64,000 nt of DNA, from the NCBI GenBank assembly GCA_023374045.1, contig CM041779.1, forward strand, positions 2,790,001 through 2,854,000, written 5' to 3'. Positions 11,501 through 21,618 of this stretch are shown here, one piece after another. The notes beneath the pieces were generated by a model that made no database searches, had not been told where the DNA came from, and worked only from the letters and a program-made list of their open reading frames with translations. The number at the start of each line of letters is the position of its first letter. Position 1 is the stretch's first letter. This stretch comes from Limonium bicolor. Its lineage: Eukaryota > Streptophyta > Magnoliopsida > Caryophyllales > Plumbaginaceae. A program made the translations under genes and the position numbers.

Positions 11501-13235
11501 GGTAAGATGCATAGTGCATGACAAAGGATTACACATTCAATAATGAAACAAACTGTATGATGTACAAACAAACATTAAGTTACATGCGATAACAAGTGTA
11601 ACAACAACTATACTAATATACAAACAAGACTACGCATGTAATGTAACACCTTTTCCCAATCTCGAGTTAAACCTAAAACCCGACAACATTGATAGTTAAT
11701 AACGGGGGGTTAACCGGGAGGTGTTAGTGACGGTACGGGGTACCGTAGATTGTGTTGTTATACAGTATGCTAATCAGTAGCATTGTGTATTGTTTAGTTC
11801 GTTAGAGACTACACAAGGAGCATAGGATCTTGCTGATTCATACTCCACCGTAATACATCAGGGTGAACGGTGTGTTATGTGTCTCTGATTGTCTCTGAGG
11901 GCTTCCTCAGTTCAGACTTCTGTGTGATCTGTGATAAGATTGTTTGTCTGAATGTTTAATTAAATATGCATGAACTGTATATTTATAGCTGCTTATTATT
12001 ACTGTTGTTGAGTTAACAGTACGGTTCGTATATATGAACCAATATATATAAAACGAACTAGCGGCTATGGTGCTATCTTATATGAAATATAAGGATCGTC
12101 AGAAAAACGTTGTAGCACTAGGATAATAAGATATACATATTATCCGAGACTTTATACGGAGCATTGGCCTTTCTATACGCCGCTCTCGTATCTAACACTG
12201 GATCCCGAGTTTACAGACTCTGGATTGGACTAATGACCTTAGTCTGCTGTGTTAGTAAAATTTGGTAATGCGATGCGATGGAATAAATAATTAATTAAAG
12301 ATGGAAAGTAAAGCCAAGGGGATGTGGCTCTTGGTGCGCGCTGTGATCACAAAAACGATACCAGGATGTCCGCGTACGGGTCCGCAAGTATCAAGAAAAT
12401 TTCCCGTGAGCTAGAATGGCTCGTTGGTCGGAGACTCTACCGTTGGAGTGGCTACTGCCGTGGGTGACCCGCCATAACATATGGGTACTAGAGACATGTC
12501 GTTCTAACGAGACATTGTCACTAGGTATAACTGAACAAATAATATGGTTGAGAATTATACAGTGGCGAACAATATTGGTTTCTATACCATGGACGAGAGT
12601 TAATACTTGTTTATCATTCTCGTTGTTTCGCTTGGTGGTTCAATGGTTATACTTATGGTTATATATATGTGTGATGGTTGTGTTATTGTATGAATATTAC
12701 TGTTAATTGATTTACAGTTTTAAATATTAAAACGGTATTGCATGTAATGAACCTCATGCTCTCGACCAAATAATTGAGGGGTCTTTGGGGGCATGACGGG
12801 GCATGTGATGACATACTCAGCAGGGGCTGATTCCATACCACAAACCATCTTTATTTCAGGTGATTAGCTGGTGGGTCGCAGCGAGACGTGACCATTGTGA
12901 TATTACAGTTGGTTTAGACTTGGTACGGTGTGATACTCAGGTTGTTTTGGACTCGGGTTGTTTAACCGAGGTGTATTTGGTTTAGATGCTCACGGTCTGT
13001 AATAATTGTTGATGTTAGATTTGTTTTAAGTTGTTTAAGTTCTACTATCTATCTCTTGTGGTCACTGCGGGAATACGTTTCGCAAGTTGATTATCAGGTA
13101 AATCGTTATCACCCGTATGGGCGAGTGATAACAGTGACACCAGTAGGGCGATAGTTTATTATTTACCGCTGCGAGATATTTATTGTGCGCGACTTCTATA
13201 GGATTATTAGGAACCGACTTAGTAGGGGTGTTAAA
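8552..13235 (+). repeat. 3' LTR of element 1, about 4.7 kb
   Basis: It starts TGAAATACCCC after the polypurine tract. Its last 1.97 kb repeats window positions 1-1958. It is AT-rich and shows no convincing gene. About 9300-9970 contains several degenerate copies of AAGGTAA-type motifs, which could be splice donors in the leader. The expected terminal CA is missing or overwritten at the junction with element 2 (13229-13236). Confidence 0.8.
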
Positions 13236-14639
13236 TGTTCAGTACACACATTATCAATGCACATACTAACCACTAAACACTCATTTAATTCCCTGCACAT
13301 ATACATTCATTACCCAAGGTTATACAAGCTTTTAATTGTCTTTTAAAGCTTTAAAACATTTTAGTTCTCTTCTATTATACCACTACTCAAACCATGTACA
13401 CTACTCATTCCAAGCTTCTAAAAATCTGTTACATAAAGCTCACAAGAACTACACAAGGTGAGTGCAATTTACCTTGTTCTTTCTAGCTTCTCTTTCTTTC
13501 TGGTCTTCTTTCCTTCTTTCTTCCTTTTCTTTCCTCTCTTCTTGACCACGGGTATGGAAATTCAACTCCCAATGCTACAACCCATTATATACCACCATTT
13601 TAACTCAAACTAACCCTTAAATCATCTTAAAGCTTAAGGTATGTTTTTAGGGTTTGGGAAATGACATTACCTTGCAAGTGTATAGAAGGGGTGTTGGACA
13701 GCAACAAAGCAAGATTTCCACTCCACAAGAGAAGCCAAAATCGACTGGGAAGAAAAGAACAAGAGGCTCAAAACTTGAAAATTCTTATTTAGCAAATGAG
13801 AGCTAAAAATGCTAGTTTTTTCGAATTTCTTTTTACCTTAGACCAACAAGGTAAAGGAGGAGCTTCTAATGGTGGTCTTCATCTTCAAAAACAAGAACAC
13901 CCATGAGAGATGAAAATGGGTATTTTCAAATTCTGAAAAGAGGGAGATGTTCTCCTTGATGAGAGGAATTCAAGGGTACAATTTTTGTAATTTTTGGAGA
14001 AGATTTGAGTGCTCAAGAAGAGGAGAGAATATGGAGTGTTGGAGGGGTGTTTGAAATCGCCATTGTTGGCATAGGGAAGAAGAAGAAATCAGAGAGGGAG
14101 AGAGGATACGGTGGTGGGGGTGAGTGAGGGTAGGTGTGAGAGAGTATTTTTAGTTTGCTTCTTGCTTTATTACATTTGTCTTTTAGCATATTAGGTGAGT
14201 GGGAGAGTGAGAGAGGGCAAACCCAGCCAGCCCACACACTGCACACACTCACATTTTAATTTTTTTTTCCAAAAGTGGACACACTAGTTTAACTTATTTA
14301 CACTCACACCCACGACTTCCCGTTTCTTACAATTTTTACTACCAGAACCCATTTTCCGGGAATTTCTCGTTTAATTGATTTATTGGTTCTAGACCTTCCT
14401 TAATGTTTATTGATGACTATTTGGTTGACCAAAATTATTACGAGTCTATTTGACCCGCTTAAAGTTGCGTTTTTCCGGTTCCTTGAAAAACGCGCTTTAA
14501 GGTTTGTTTGTGTTTTTAATCCGTTTTTAAGGATCCATTTTCTTTGGGATTTGTTCCCTCGTGTTTTATTTAGGCATAATTAAGCCTTTAAAATCTTCAT
14601 TAGCCTAATTAATCACTATTTTAATTTCGGGGTATTTCA
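13236..14639 (-). repeat. 3' LTR of element 2, about 1.4 kb
   Basis: In minus orientation it begins TGAAATACCCCG next to a polypurine tract and ends ...CTGAACA. It is much shorter than the LTR of element 1 although the coding parts are related. The left edge could equally be 13229, because both LTR ends share TGTTA. Confidence 0.7.
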
Positions 14640-14640
14640 A

Positions 14641-14654
14641 TCTACCCCCTTTAA
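14641..14654 (-). other. Polypurine tract, element 2
   Basis: On the minus strand the tract reads CTTAAAGGGGGTAGA, ending one base before the LTR start (TGAAATACCCC). Confidence 0.75.
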
Positions 14655-15052
14655 GGAACTTTGCCCTCAAAGTTGCCCAAGGTTAATGGTTAAATAATTC
14701 TACTCATTTGGCAAACCACTTGCCATAATGTATCCTACTACCACCTACAAGGTGTTCACTTTCTCTACATTACAAGCATACACAAATCAAGCATCATACA
14801 TACTTACCATACACAATACACAATTCCAATACACATGAGTCAATACCATACAACACCAATACATTACACATTGTACATACATACCAAATACACTTCGCAT
14901 ACATACCAAATACACTTCGCACTACATGTGCCATCAAAATATACTACAATACATACACACTATGCAATGCTAACCCGAAGCAATGCAAAAGCAAAACGGC
15001 TCTACCCCCCTTAAAAAGGGGTACGCCCCGTACCCGCTAAGTACTAGACTCT
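14655..15052 (-). other. 3' untranslated region of element 2 with second polypurine tract
   Basis: About 400 bases without coding potential between the chromodomain stop and the LTR-edge tract. A second AAGGGGGGTAGA motif lies at 15001-15012 (minus), just after the pol stop, as in element 1. A 24-base direct duplication containing ACCAAATACACTTCGCA occurs at about 14880-14925. Confidence 0.5.
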
Positions 15053-15386
15053 CTAGTCTATAAACAACTGTGGGTACTTCGCCTTCATGGCGTCTTCTAG
15101 CTCCATGTTGCTTCTTCGACATCATGGTTTGACCACAAGACCTTCCCCATTCGTACTGACTTATGGCGAGTGTCTCTGGGTTTTTGTATCAAGAATTGTA
15201 ACAGGAGTCTCGACATATCTCATCGTCTGCTCAATGGATAATTGCTCGGGTTCTAGAACATGAGAAGGATCGGCGATGTGTATTTCTTGAGTTGTGACAC
15301 ATGAAAGACATCATGGACACGCCCCAAGTCCTCAGGTAAAGCTAACATGTAGGCTACAGATCAAACTCTCTCGGTGATAGTGTACG
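15053..15386 (-). pseudogene. pol of element 2, C-terminal part (GPY/F end and chromodomain)
   Basis: On the minus strand this carries [14 protein letters not shown] and then a chromodomain core (KVLWSNHDVEEATW) ending at a TAG at 15053-15055. Several frame breaks separate these pieces. Its upstream end is the insertion point of the nested element, in the KFVGPY motif; the rest of pol resumes at 21619. It is homologous to 7790-8101 of element 1. Confidence 0.8.
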
Positions 15387-17446
15387 TGTAATGCCCTAGT
15401 TTTTTTTCTATTTTATTTCATCTTGTTTCAAATTCGCAAGGGAGCTTTATAACTTTCTAATCTTATTTTAGTGGGATTATGTCGTCAACAATATAATTCC
15501 TAAGTTAGAAGGAAGGAGGGTTAATCTTGTCCTTTTGGTCTTGTTACTAATTAAGGAGTTGGAGAGTTAGAAACTAAAATCTTTTAGATATCCTAACTCT
15601 TATTTTTATTCTCTCTCATTTTTATTTCTTGATCATCCCTCTCGACAGTTTTTTCTTCCTCCTCTCAACTCTCGTTCTACAGAAACTTCCCCTCCCTTGC
15701 TCTCTTCTTCACAATTCCTCAATCTTGCAAATTAATTAGTCTGGTGTCTAGCTTTTGCATTGATGATTCCAATCCGTAGAGTCCGAGTGTGCGTTGTTGT
15801 TCGTCGGTCAAGTTCCTTTCTTCTTCCTTCGTTGTTGGCCCTCTTCGATTTGTGCGAGCATTTGTGATTTCGGGATGTAATTCGAGTGAAGCAGATTGTA
15901 GAGTCTACAGAGATGGCTTAGCGTCGGATGAGAGGTAGGTGGTGAATGGATTCGGGTGGGTGTGTTCAACCACGGGGGATTTCTGTTCTTGTTATTTTTA
16001 TGTATGTAATTGTTTGATTCTCTAGTGGTGATGTTTTTGGTTGATTTTGATGTGCGTTTGATGCGTTAAAACCCCGTGGAAATGTGTTTCGATTGGCTAA
16101 TTTGCTACAATAAATTATGTATGTTTTGTGGGGGATTTGTGGCTTGGTTCTTGCTGATTTCCGCAATTGATTTTGCAGTTTTCGCATTGTCCGAACATTG
16201 AAGTTCGGACATCATGCACGGGTAGATTTTCTGACTCTCGGCTTATGTCCGAACATGCAAGGTCGGACGCATGTTCGGACCGGCCTTTGTTTTAGCATAA
16301 CTTCTTCGTCTGAGCTCCGTTTTGAGTGCCGTTTACGGTGGTTGGATCCTCTTTTCGAGTACTATCTGTTCTGATATGTTTTAGCACATTTATATGTGTA
16401 CTTTAATTTGAAAGTCCTCCACAAGCCATGGAACTCTGATTTGCTCTAAAAGAGTGTTTGAGCTTCTATGCATCTGTTTGGTTTTCGTGTTTGCTAGTCA
16501 GTGTATGTCTTTTGTTTTGATAAGGGATTATGATCCTTTTGATGTGCTTTGGCCCTCCGTTCTGTTCTGTTAAAGGCTTCTGCGTCATTTTGTAAAGCTT
16601 CTGTTTGGGGACCTAGATGTTTAGCTTCTGAGCCTTGGATAGTCGGGTCTGGCTGTCCCGTAGCATGCTGCGTAGGAATTCCTTCTGTTATCCCTCGGGT
16701 TCCCTTCTGTTCTATCTCTCAGGGTCCCTTGGATGTTTAGTGACCGACGGGTCCATAGCTGTCTCTACGGCTTCTATTGTGGGATCTTCGGATCCATAGG
16801 ACGTTATGTGAGTCCTTCTGATGTGTCAGCTGGTGTCTAGTGTCCCACCTCTGTTTTGATTAAGCCTGATATGAACTTCTGAGTTTGTGGTTTGCTTTGT
16901 TCTGATTTAAGACTTCTGTTCAATTTGCTCAGTTTCTGCTTCTCTGTTTGGATTTGACAACTTCTATTTCGGTTCTGGCCTGTCTATCCTCTGATTTGAG
17001 AAAGCTTCATTCTCTATCTGATTTCTGTTACAGCTTCCAATCTGATTTGCTAAGTTTATGTATTAGTATACGATTATGTTCAGTATATGTTTTGAGCATG
17101 CTCAGTTGATGAAGTTTATCACCTGCTGAGCTATAGTTTGGCTCACCCCTATTTCCGTCTGATTTGCAGGTTTAAGTTTCCTTTGAAGACTCCGCTCTGC
17201 TTTCTGCTTCGTCTTTCACTTTATATTTGTAGTTGTGGCTTAAGACCCTTTGTAACTTGATTCTGTTATGTAATGAAGTTAGGCTTTCACATGTAATGTC
17301 AGATAGACCTTGTAATCTGTTTCTAGTTAATAAAAGTGTACTTTGCTTCGGTTTTGGGTTTCGTATGTTAGAGCCTTGAGTTATTAGGTAATAGATACGC
17401 GGCGTGTAACGTCCCTAACTCCTAGGGTGGTTTTGGGGTCGTTACA
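15387..17446 (+). repeat. 5' LTR of nested element 3
   Basis: Matches 19545-21618 throughout with scattered substitutions and short indels. At 16189-16280 it has clustered GTCCGAAC/GTTCGGAC inverted motifs around TGTCCGAACAT. An AATAAAA poly(A)-like signal lies at about 17330. The ORF at 16549-16740 in this LTR is not convincing. Confidence 0.9.
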
Positions 17447-17451
17447 TTTAG

Positions 17452-17463
17452 TGGTATCAGAGC
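17452..17463 (+). other. Primer binding site of element 3, tRNA-iMet type
   Basis: TGGTATCAGAGC, five bases after the LTR end. Confidence 0.9.
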
Positions 17464-19526
17464 TAGGTTTGGTTTTCGTTGGGATTTGTGGGTGTTTGCC
17501 TGTCTACGCTTCGGTGTCTTTGCCTGCTATTTGCTATGTGCTAACTGTTGCGTGATTGTGATTTCTATCTGGTGTCTGTAATGTGGGTCTGCTCTGTGGT
17601 TGTCTGCTATCAGAGTAGCGCAGCGGAAGCGTAGTGTCTGTTTATCTGTGTGCTTTTGTGCTTTGAGTCTGAGTCCGAGGGAGTCAGGTCCTTTGGAAAA
17701 GGATGACCGAATGTGAGTCTGGTTTGTTTGAGAGGTGTGTCAGGGTTGTGTGTTTGTGATGTGAGTTGTGTTGTGTTGTGTTCTGGGATGTGAGTTAGAG
17801 AGATGTGTTCAGTCTGTGAGGTGTGAGTGGGTTTAGATGGGTTTGGCTTAGGTGATTGTTATGATGCTGTTTGGGGAGTGTTTTCGTCATGAGACCCGGT
17901 TAGGTATGTGCTTTGGTTCAGTATTGGAAGTGTTGTGAGTGTGGGCTACGAGTCTGAGTGATATGATACGTTGGGGTGCGAGATCGGGTGTGAGCTGAGT
18001 CGTGAGTTCTGCGTTTGGGTGAGAGTGTTGGTTTGAGAGTTTCAAGCTGTGTGATGTGAGCCTAGGGGTGCGTCAGTGTGGTGTTCCAGAGTGTGTTGTG
18101 CTTTGGTTTTGAGTGGCTTGTGGGTGAGTTCGAGAGGTGTGTTTGTTTAGTCCTTTGGATAGGGACATCTTCTGAGAGAGTTGAGTGTTTCTTTTGTGTC
18201 TCTAGGCTGAGCTTAAGTAATCTTTGTTATGTCCCTTCAGTTTGTCAGTCAGCAGCTGGTGCGAGTACTGCCCTAATCCTTCAAGCTTTGCCTTCTGCGA
18301 ACTTGTGTTTCGCTCATTCTGTTAGTGAATCTGCCTGTGAGGTTAGGTGTTGGCTCGAGCGAGGTTGAGCTTTTGAGACGAGTGGTCACCTTTTCTGTGC
18401 TTCCGGAGCCTTCGTGCTTAGCCTTCAATAATCATCTGTTTCGCTTCTTTTGTCAGTGAGCCAGCCAGTAAACTTTAAGTGCTAGCTCTTAAGGTTAGAG
18501 CCTCTGAATTGGGTGAGTGTTCTTATTGCGCCTTGGGGCTAATCTTCTGTTGAGTTCCTTTGTTAACCTGTCAGTAGTGAGTCTCAGTGTGTGCATATGC
18601 TTCGAGTTTAACCTTCTGTAACTATCTAATTTGCTCCTTCCGTCAGTGAATCAATCTGAGAGGTCCGTGTGATAGCTGGTGCAAAGTTAGAGTTTTTGGA
18701 AGTGTGAGGGTTCTTTCCATGCCTTGGTGTTGAGCTTTTTAGTAATTCCCGTTTTGGTTCCTTCTATTTGTGAGACAGTCAGTGATTCGGTGAGCTGGCC
18801 CGTGTAAGATAGAGCTCTGAGATTGTGAGTGTTCCTTCGGTGCCCTAAAGTTAAGTGGTTAGGTAATCTTTTGCTTTGTTCCTTCTATTAGCAAGTCTGC
18901 TAGTATGCTTTGCAAGGTGGGTTTCTAAAGTGTGTGGGTGCTACTCTTGTGCTTTGAGACTAAGTGTTGGTGACCTTCTAGTGTGCTCTTCTGTCAGTCA
19001 GTTAGCAGTGAGATGAGAGTTTCCAGCTCCTCAGGCCTAGCCTTCAGTAACCTTCTGCTTCGTTCTTTTATTAGCGTTTGAGCCAGTAGGTTCGGTGTGT
19101 TAGCATGGGTATGATTAGCGATGTGGAGTGTGTTTTTGTGCCTTAGTCTGAGATTGTAGGGATCTTCTGGTATGTTCCATGTTGTTAGTCAGTGGTGAGT
19201 TGGGTGTGGCTCCTGTGCTTTCAGGCTTAGTTCTTAGTTACATTTGCTTCATTCCTTCGGTCAGCAAGTCAGTTGTCAAGTTGGAGTGTTAGCTCTGTGA
19301 AATGTAAGTGTTTCCTTCCGTGCTCTAAAGTTTTGCGCCAGTAATATTCTGCTTGTCCTTCTGTCAGGCTAACAGTTGTGAATCTTGTCAGAGTGTCAAC
19401 ACCCTGTGAGGGTTGACCTTTTGACCTATGAGCTTCATTCTGCATGTCTTAGAGTTTGTAGTATTCCTGCACTTGTGGTGCATTCGTGTGTATTCCGCGT
19501 TTCGTCGAATTTCAAGGACGAAATTC
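17464..19526 (+). repeat. Non-coding internal region of element 3 with degenerate tandem repeats
   Basis: No retroelement domain is recognisable in any frame. From about 18170 to 19400 a loose unit of roughly 100-150 bases recurs several times. Recurring blocks are TTCCTTCTGTCAGT-like, AGTAACCTTCTGCTTCG-like and GTGCTTTGAG-like. The first 700 bases are G/T-rich with many GTGAGT-like motifs. The open frames here look incidental. Confidence 0.65.
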
Positions 19527-19544
19527 ATTTTAAGGGGGGTATAA
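19527..19544 (+). other. Polypurine tract of element 3
   Basis: TTTTAAGGGGGGTATAA directly precedes the 3' LTR. It is preceded by AAGGACGAAATTC, a motif found at the same place in many Ty3/gypsy elements. Confidence 0.85.
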
Positions 19545-21618
19545 TGTAATGCCCCAGTTTTTTTCTATTTTATTTCATCTTGTTTCAAATTCGCAAGGGA
19601 GCTTTATAACTTTCTAATCTTATTTTAGTGGGATTATGTCGTCAACAATATAATTCCTAAGTTAGAAGGAAGGAGGGTTAATCTTGTCCTTTTGGTCTTG
19701 TTACTAATTAAGGAGTTGGAGAGTTAGAAAACTAAATTCTTTTTAGATATCCTAACTATTATTTTTATTCTCTCTCATTTTTATTTCTCGATCATCCCTC
19801 TCGACAGTTTTCTTCCTCCTCCTCTCAGCTCTCGTTCTGCAGAAACTTCCCCTCCCTTGCTCTCTTCTTCACAATTCCTCAATCTTGCAAATTAATTAGT
19901 CTGGTGTCTAGCTTTTGCATTGATGATTCCAATCCGTAGAGTCCGAGTGTGTGTTGCTGTTCGTCGGTCAAGTTCCTTTCTTCTTCCTTCGCTGTTGGCC
20001 CTCTTTGATTTGTGCGAGCATTTGTGATTTCGGGATGTAATTCGAGTGAAGCAGATTGTAGAGTCTACAGAGATGGCTTAGCGTCGGATGAGAGGTAGGT
20101 GGTGTGAATGGATTCGGGTGGGTGTGTGTTCAACCACGGGGGATTTATGTTCTTGTTATTTTTTGTATGTAATTGTTTGATTCTCTAGTGGTGATGTTTT
20201 TGGTTGATTTTGATGTGCGTTTGATGCGTTAAAACCCCGTGGAAATGTGTTTTCGATTGGCTAATTTGCTACAATAAATTATGTATGTTGTGGGGGATTT
20301 GTGGCTTGGTTCTTGCTGATTTCCGCAATTGATTTTGCAGTTTTCGCATTGTCCGAACATGTGTCCGAACATTGAAGTTCGGACATCATGCGCGGGTAGA
20401 TTTTCCGACTCTCGGCTTATGTCCGAACATGCAAGGTCGGACGCATGTTCGGACCGGCCTTTGTTTTAGCATAACTTCTTCGTCTGAGCTCCGTTTTGAG
20501 TGCCGTTTGCGGCGTTGGATTCCTATTTTCGAGTAATATCGGTTCTGATATGTTTTAGCACATGTATATGTGTACTTTAATTTGAAAGTCCTCCACAAGC
20601 CATGGAACTCTGATTTGCTCTAAAAGAGTGTTTGAGCTTCTATGCATCTGTTTGGTTTTCGTGTTTGCTAGTCAGTGTATGACTTTTGTTTGATAAGGGA
20701 TTATGATCCTTTTGATGTGCTTTGGCCCTCCGTTCTGTTCTGTTAAAGGCTTCTGCGTCGTTTTGTAAAGCTTCTGTTTTGGGACCTAGATGTTTAGCTT
20801 CTGAGCCTTGGATAGTCGGGTTGGCTGTCCCGTAGCATGCTGCGCAGGAATTCCTTCTGTTATTCCCTCGGGTTCCCTTCTGTTCTATCTCTCAGGGTCC
20901 CTTGGATGTTTAGTGACCGACGGGTCCATAGCTGTCTCTACGGCTTCTGTTGTGGGATCTTCGGATCCATAGGACGTTATGTGAGTCCTTCTGATGTGTC
21001 AGCTGGTGTCTAGTGTCCCACCTCTGTTTTGATTAAGCTGCTGATATGAACTTCTGAGTTTGTGGTTTGCTTTGTTCTGATTTAAGACTTCCGTTCAATT
21101 TGCCCAGTTTCTGCTTCTCTGTTTGGATTTGACAACTTCTATTTCGGTTCTGGCCTGTCTATCCTCTGATTTGAGAAAGCTTCATTCTCTATCTGATTTC
21201 TGTTACAACTTCCAATCTGATTTGCTAAGCTTATGTATTAGTATACGATTATGTTCAGTATATGTTTTGAGCATGCTCAGCTGATGAAGTTTATCACCTA
21301 CTGAGCTATAGTTTGGCTCACCCCTATTTCCGTCTGATTTGCAGGTTTAAGTTTCTTTGAAGACTCCGCTCTGCTTTTGCTTCTTCTTTCACTTTGTATT
21401 TGTTGTTGTGGCTTAAGGCCCTTTGTAACTTGATTTTGTTATGTAATGAAGTTGGGCTTTCACATGTAATGTCAGATAGAGCTTGCAATCTGTTTCTAGT
21501 TAATAAAAGTGCACTTTGCTTCGGTTTTGGGTTCGTATGTTAGAGCCTTGCGTTATTAGGTAATAGATACGCGGCGTGTAACGTCCCTAACTCCTAGGGT
21601 GGTTTTGGGGTCGTTACA
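19545..21618 (+). repeat. 3' LTR of nested element 3
   Basis: Near-identical to 15387-17446. It has one extra short GTCCGAACATGT unit in the inverted-motif cluster at about 20350, and ends GTTACA at the insertion site. Confidence 0.9.

Larger units (their letters stand above)
1..13235 (+). mobile_element. Tekay/Del-like Ty3/gypsy chromovirus carrying an AlkB domain (element 1)
   Basis: An LTR retrotransposon whose 5' LTR is cut by the window start. Order on the plus strand: LTR, initiator-Met primer site, gag with two CCHC knuckles, AlkB dioxygenase, protease, reverse transcriptase, RNase H, integrase with GPY/F module, chromodomain, two polypurine tracts, 3' LTR. The RT-before-integrase order makes it Ty3/gypsy. 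The chromodomain and long LTRs fit the Tekay/Del clade (family knowledge). The 3' LTR runs 8552 to about 13235; position 1 corresponds to about 11264 of it. The copy is decayed or poorly sequenced, with several frameshifts. The right end abuts the LTR of element 2, and the junction is ambiguous over 13229-13236 because both ends share TGTTA. Confidence 0.9.
15387..21618 (+). mobile_element. Nested non-autonomous LTR retrotransposon (element 3)
   Basis: Complete structure: LTR 15387-17446, initiator-Met primer site 17452-17463, about 2.1 kb internal region, polypurine tract ending 19544, LTR 19545-21618. Both LTRs start TGTAATGCCC and end GTTACA. Flanks are GTACG before and GTATG after, a 5-base target duplication with one mismatch. 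It splits the integrase frame of element 2, so it inserted later. No gag or pol is present, so it must be mobilised by another element (LARD-like). The two LTRs are very similar, which suggests a fairly recent insertion. Confidence 0.9.

Noticed and set aside
14013..14252. 79-codon minus-strand frame in the element 2 LTR
   Set aside because: Low-complexity composition from a purine-rich LTR stretch; no retroelement or host protein resemblance.
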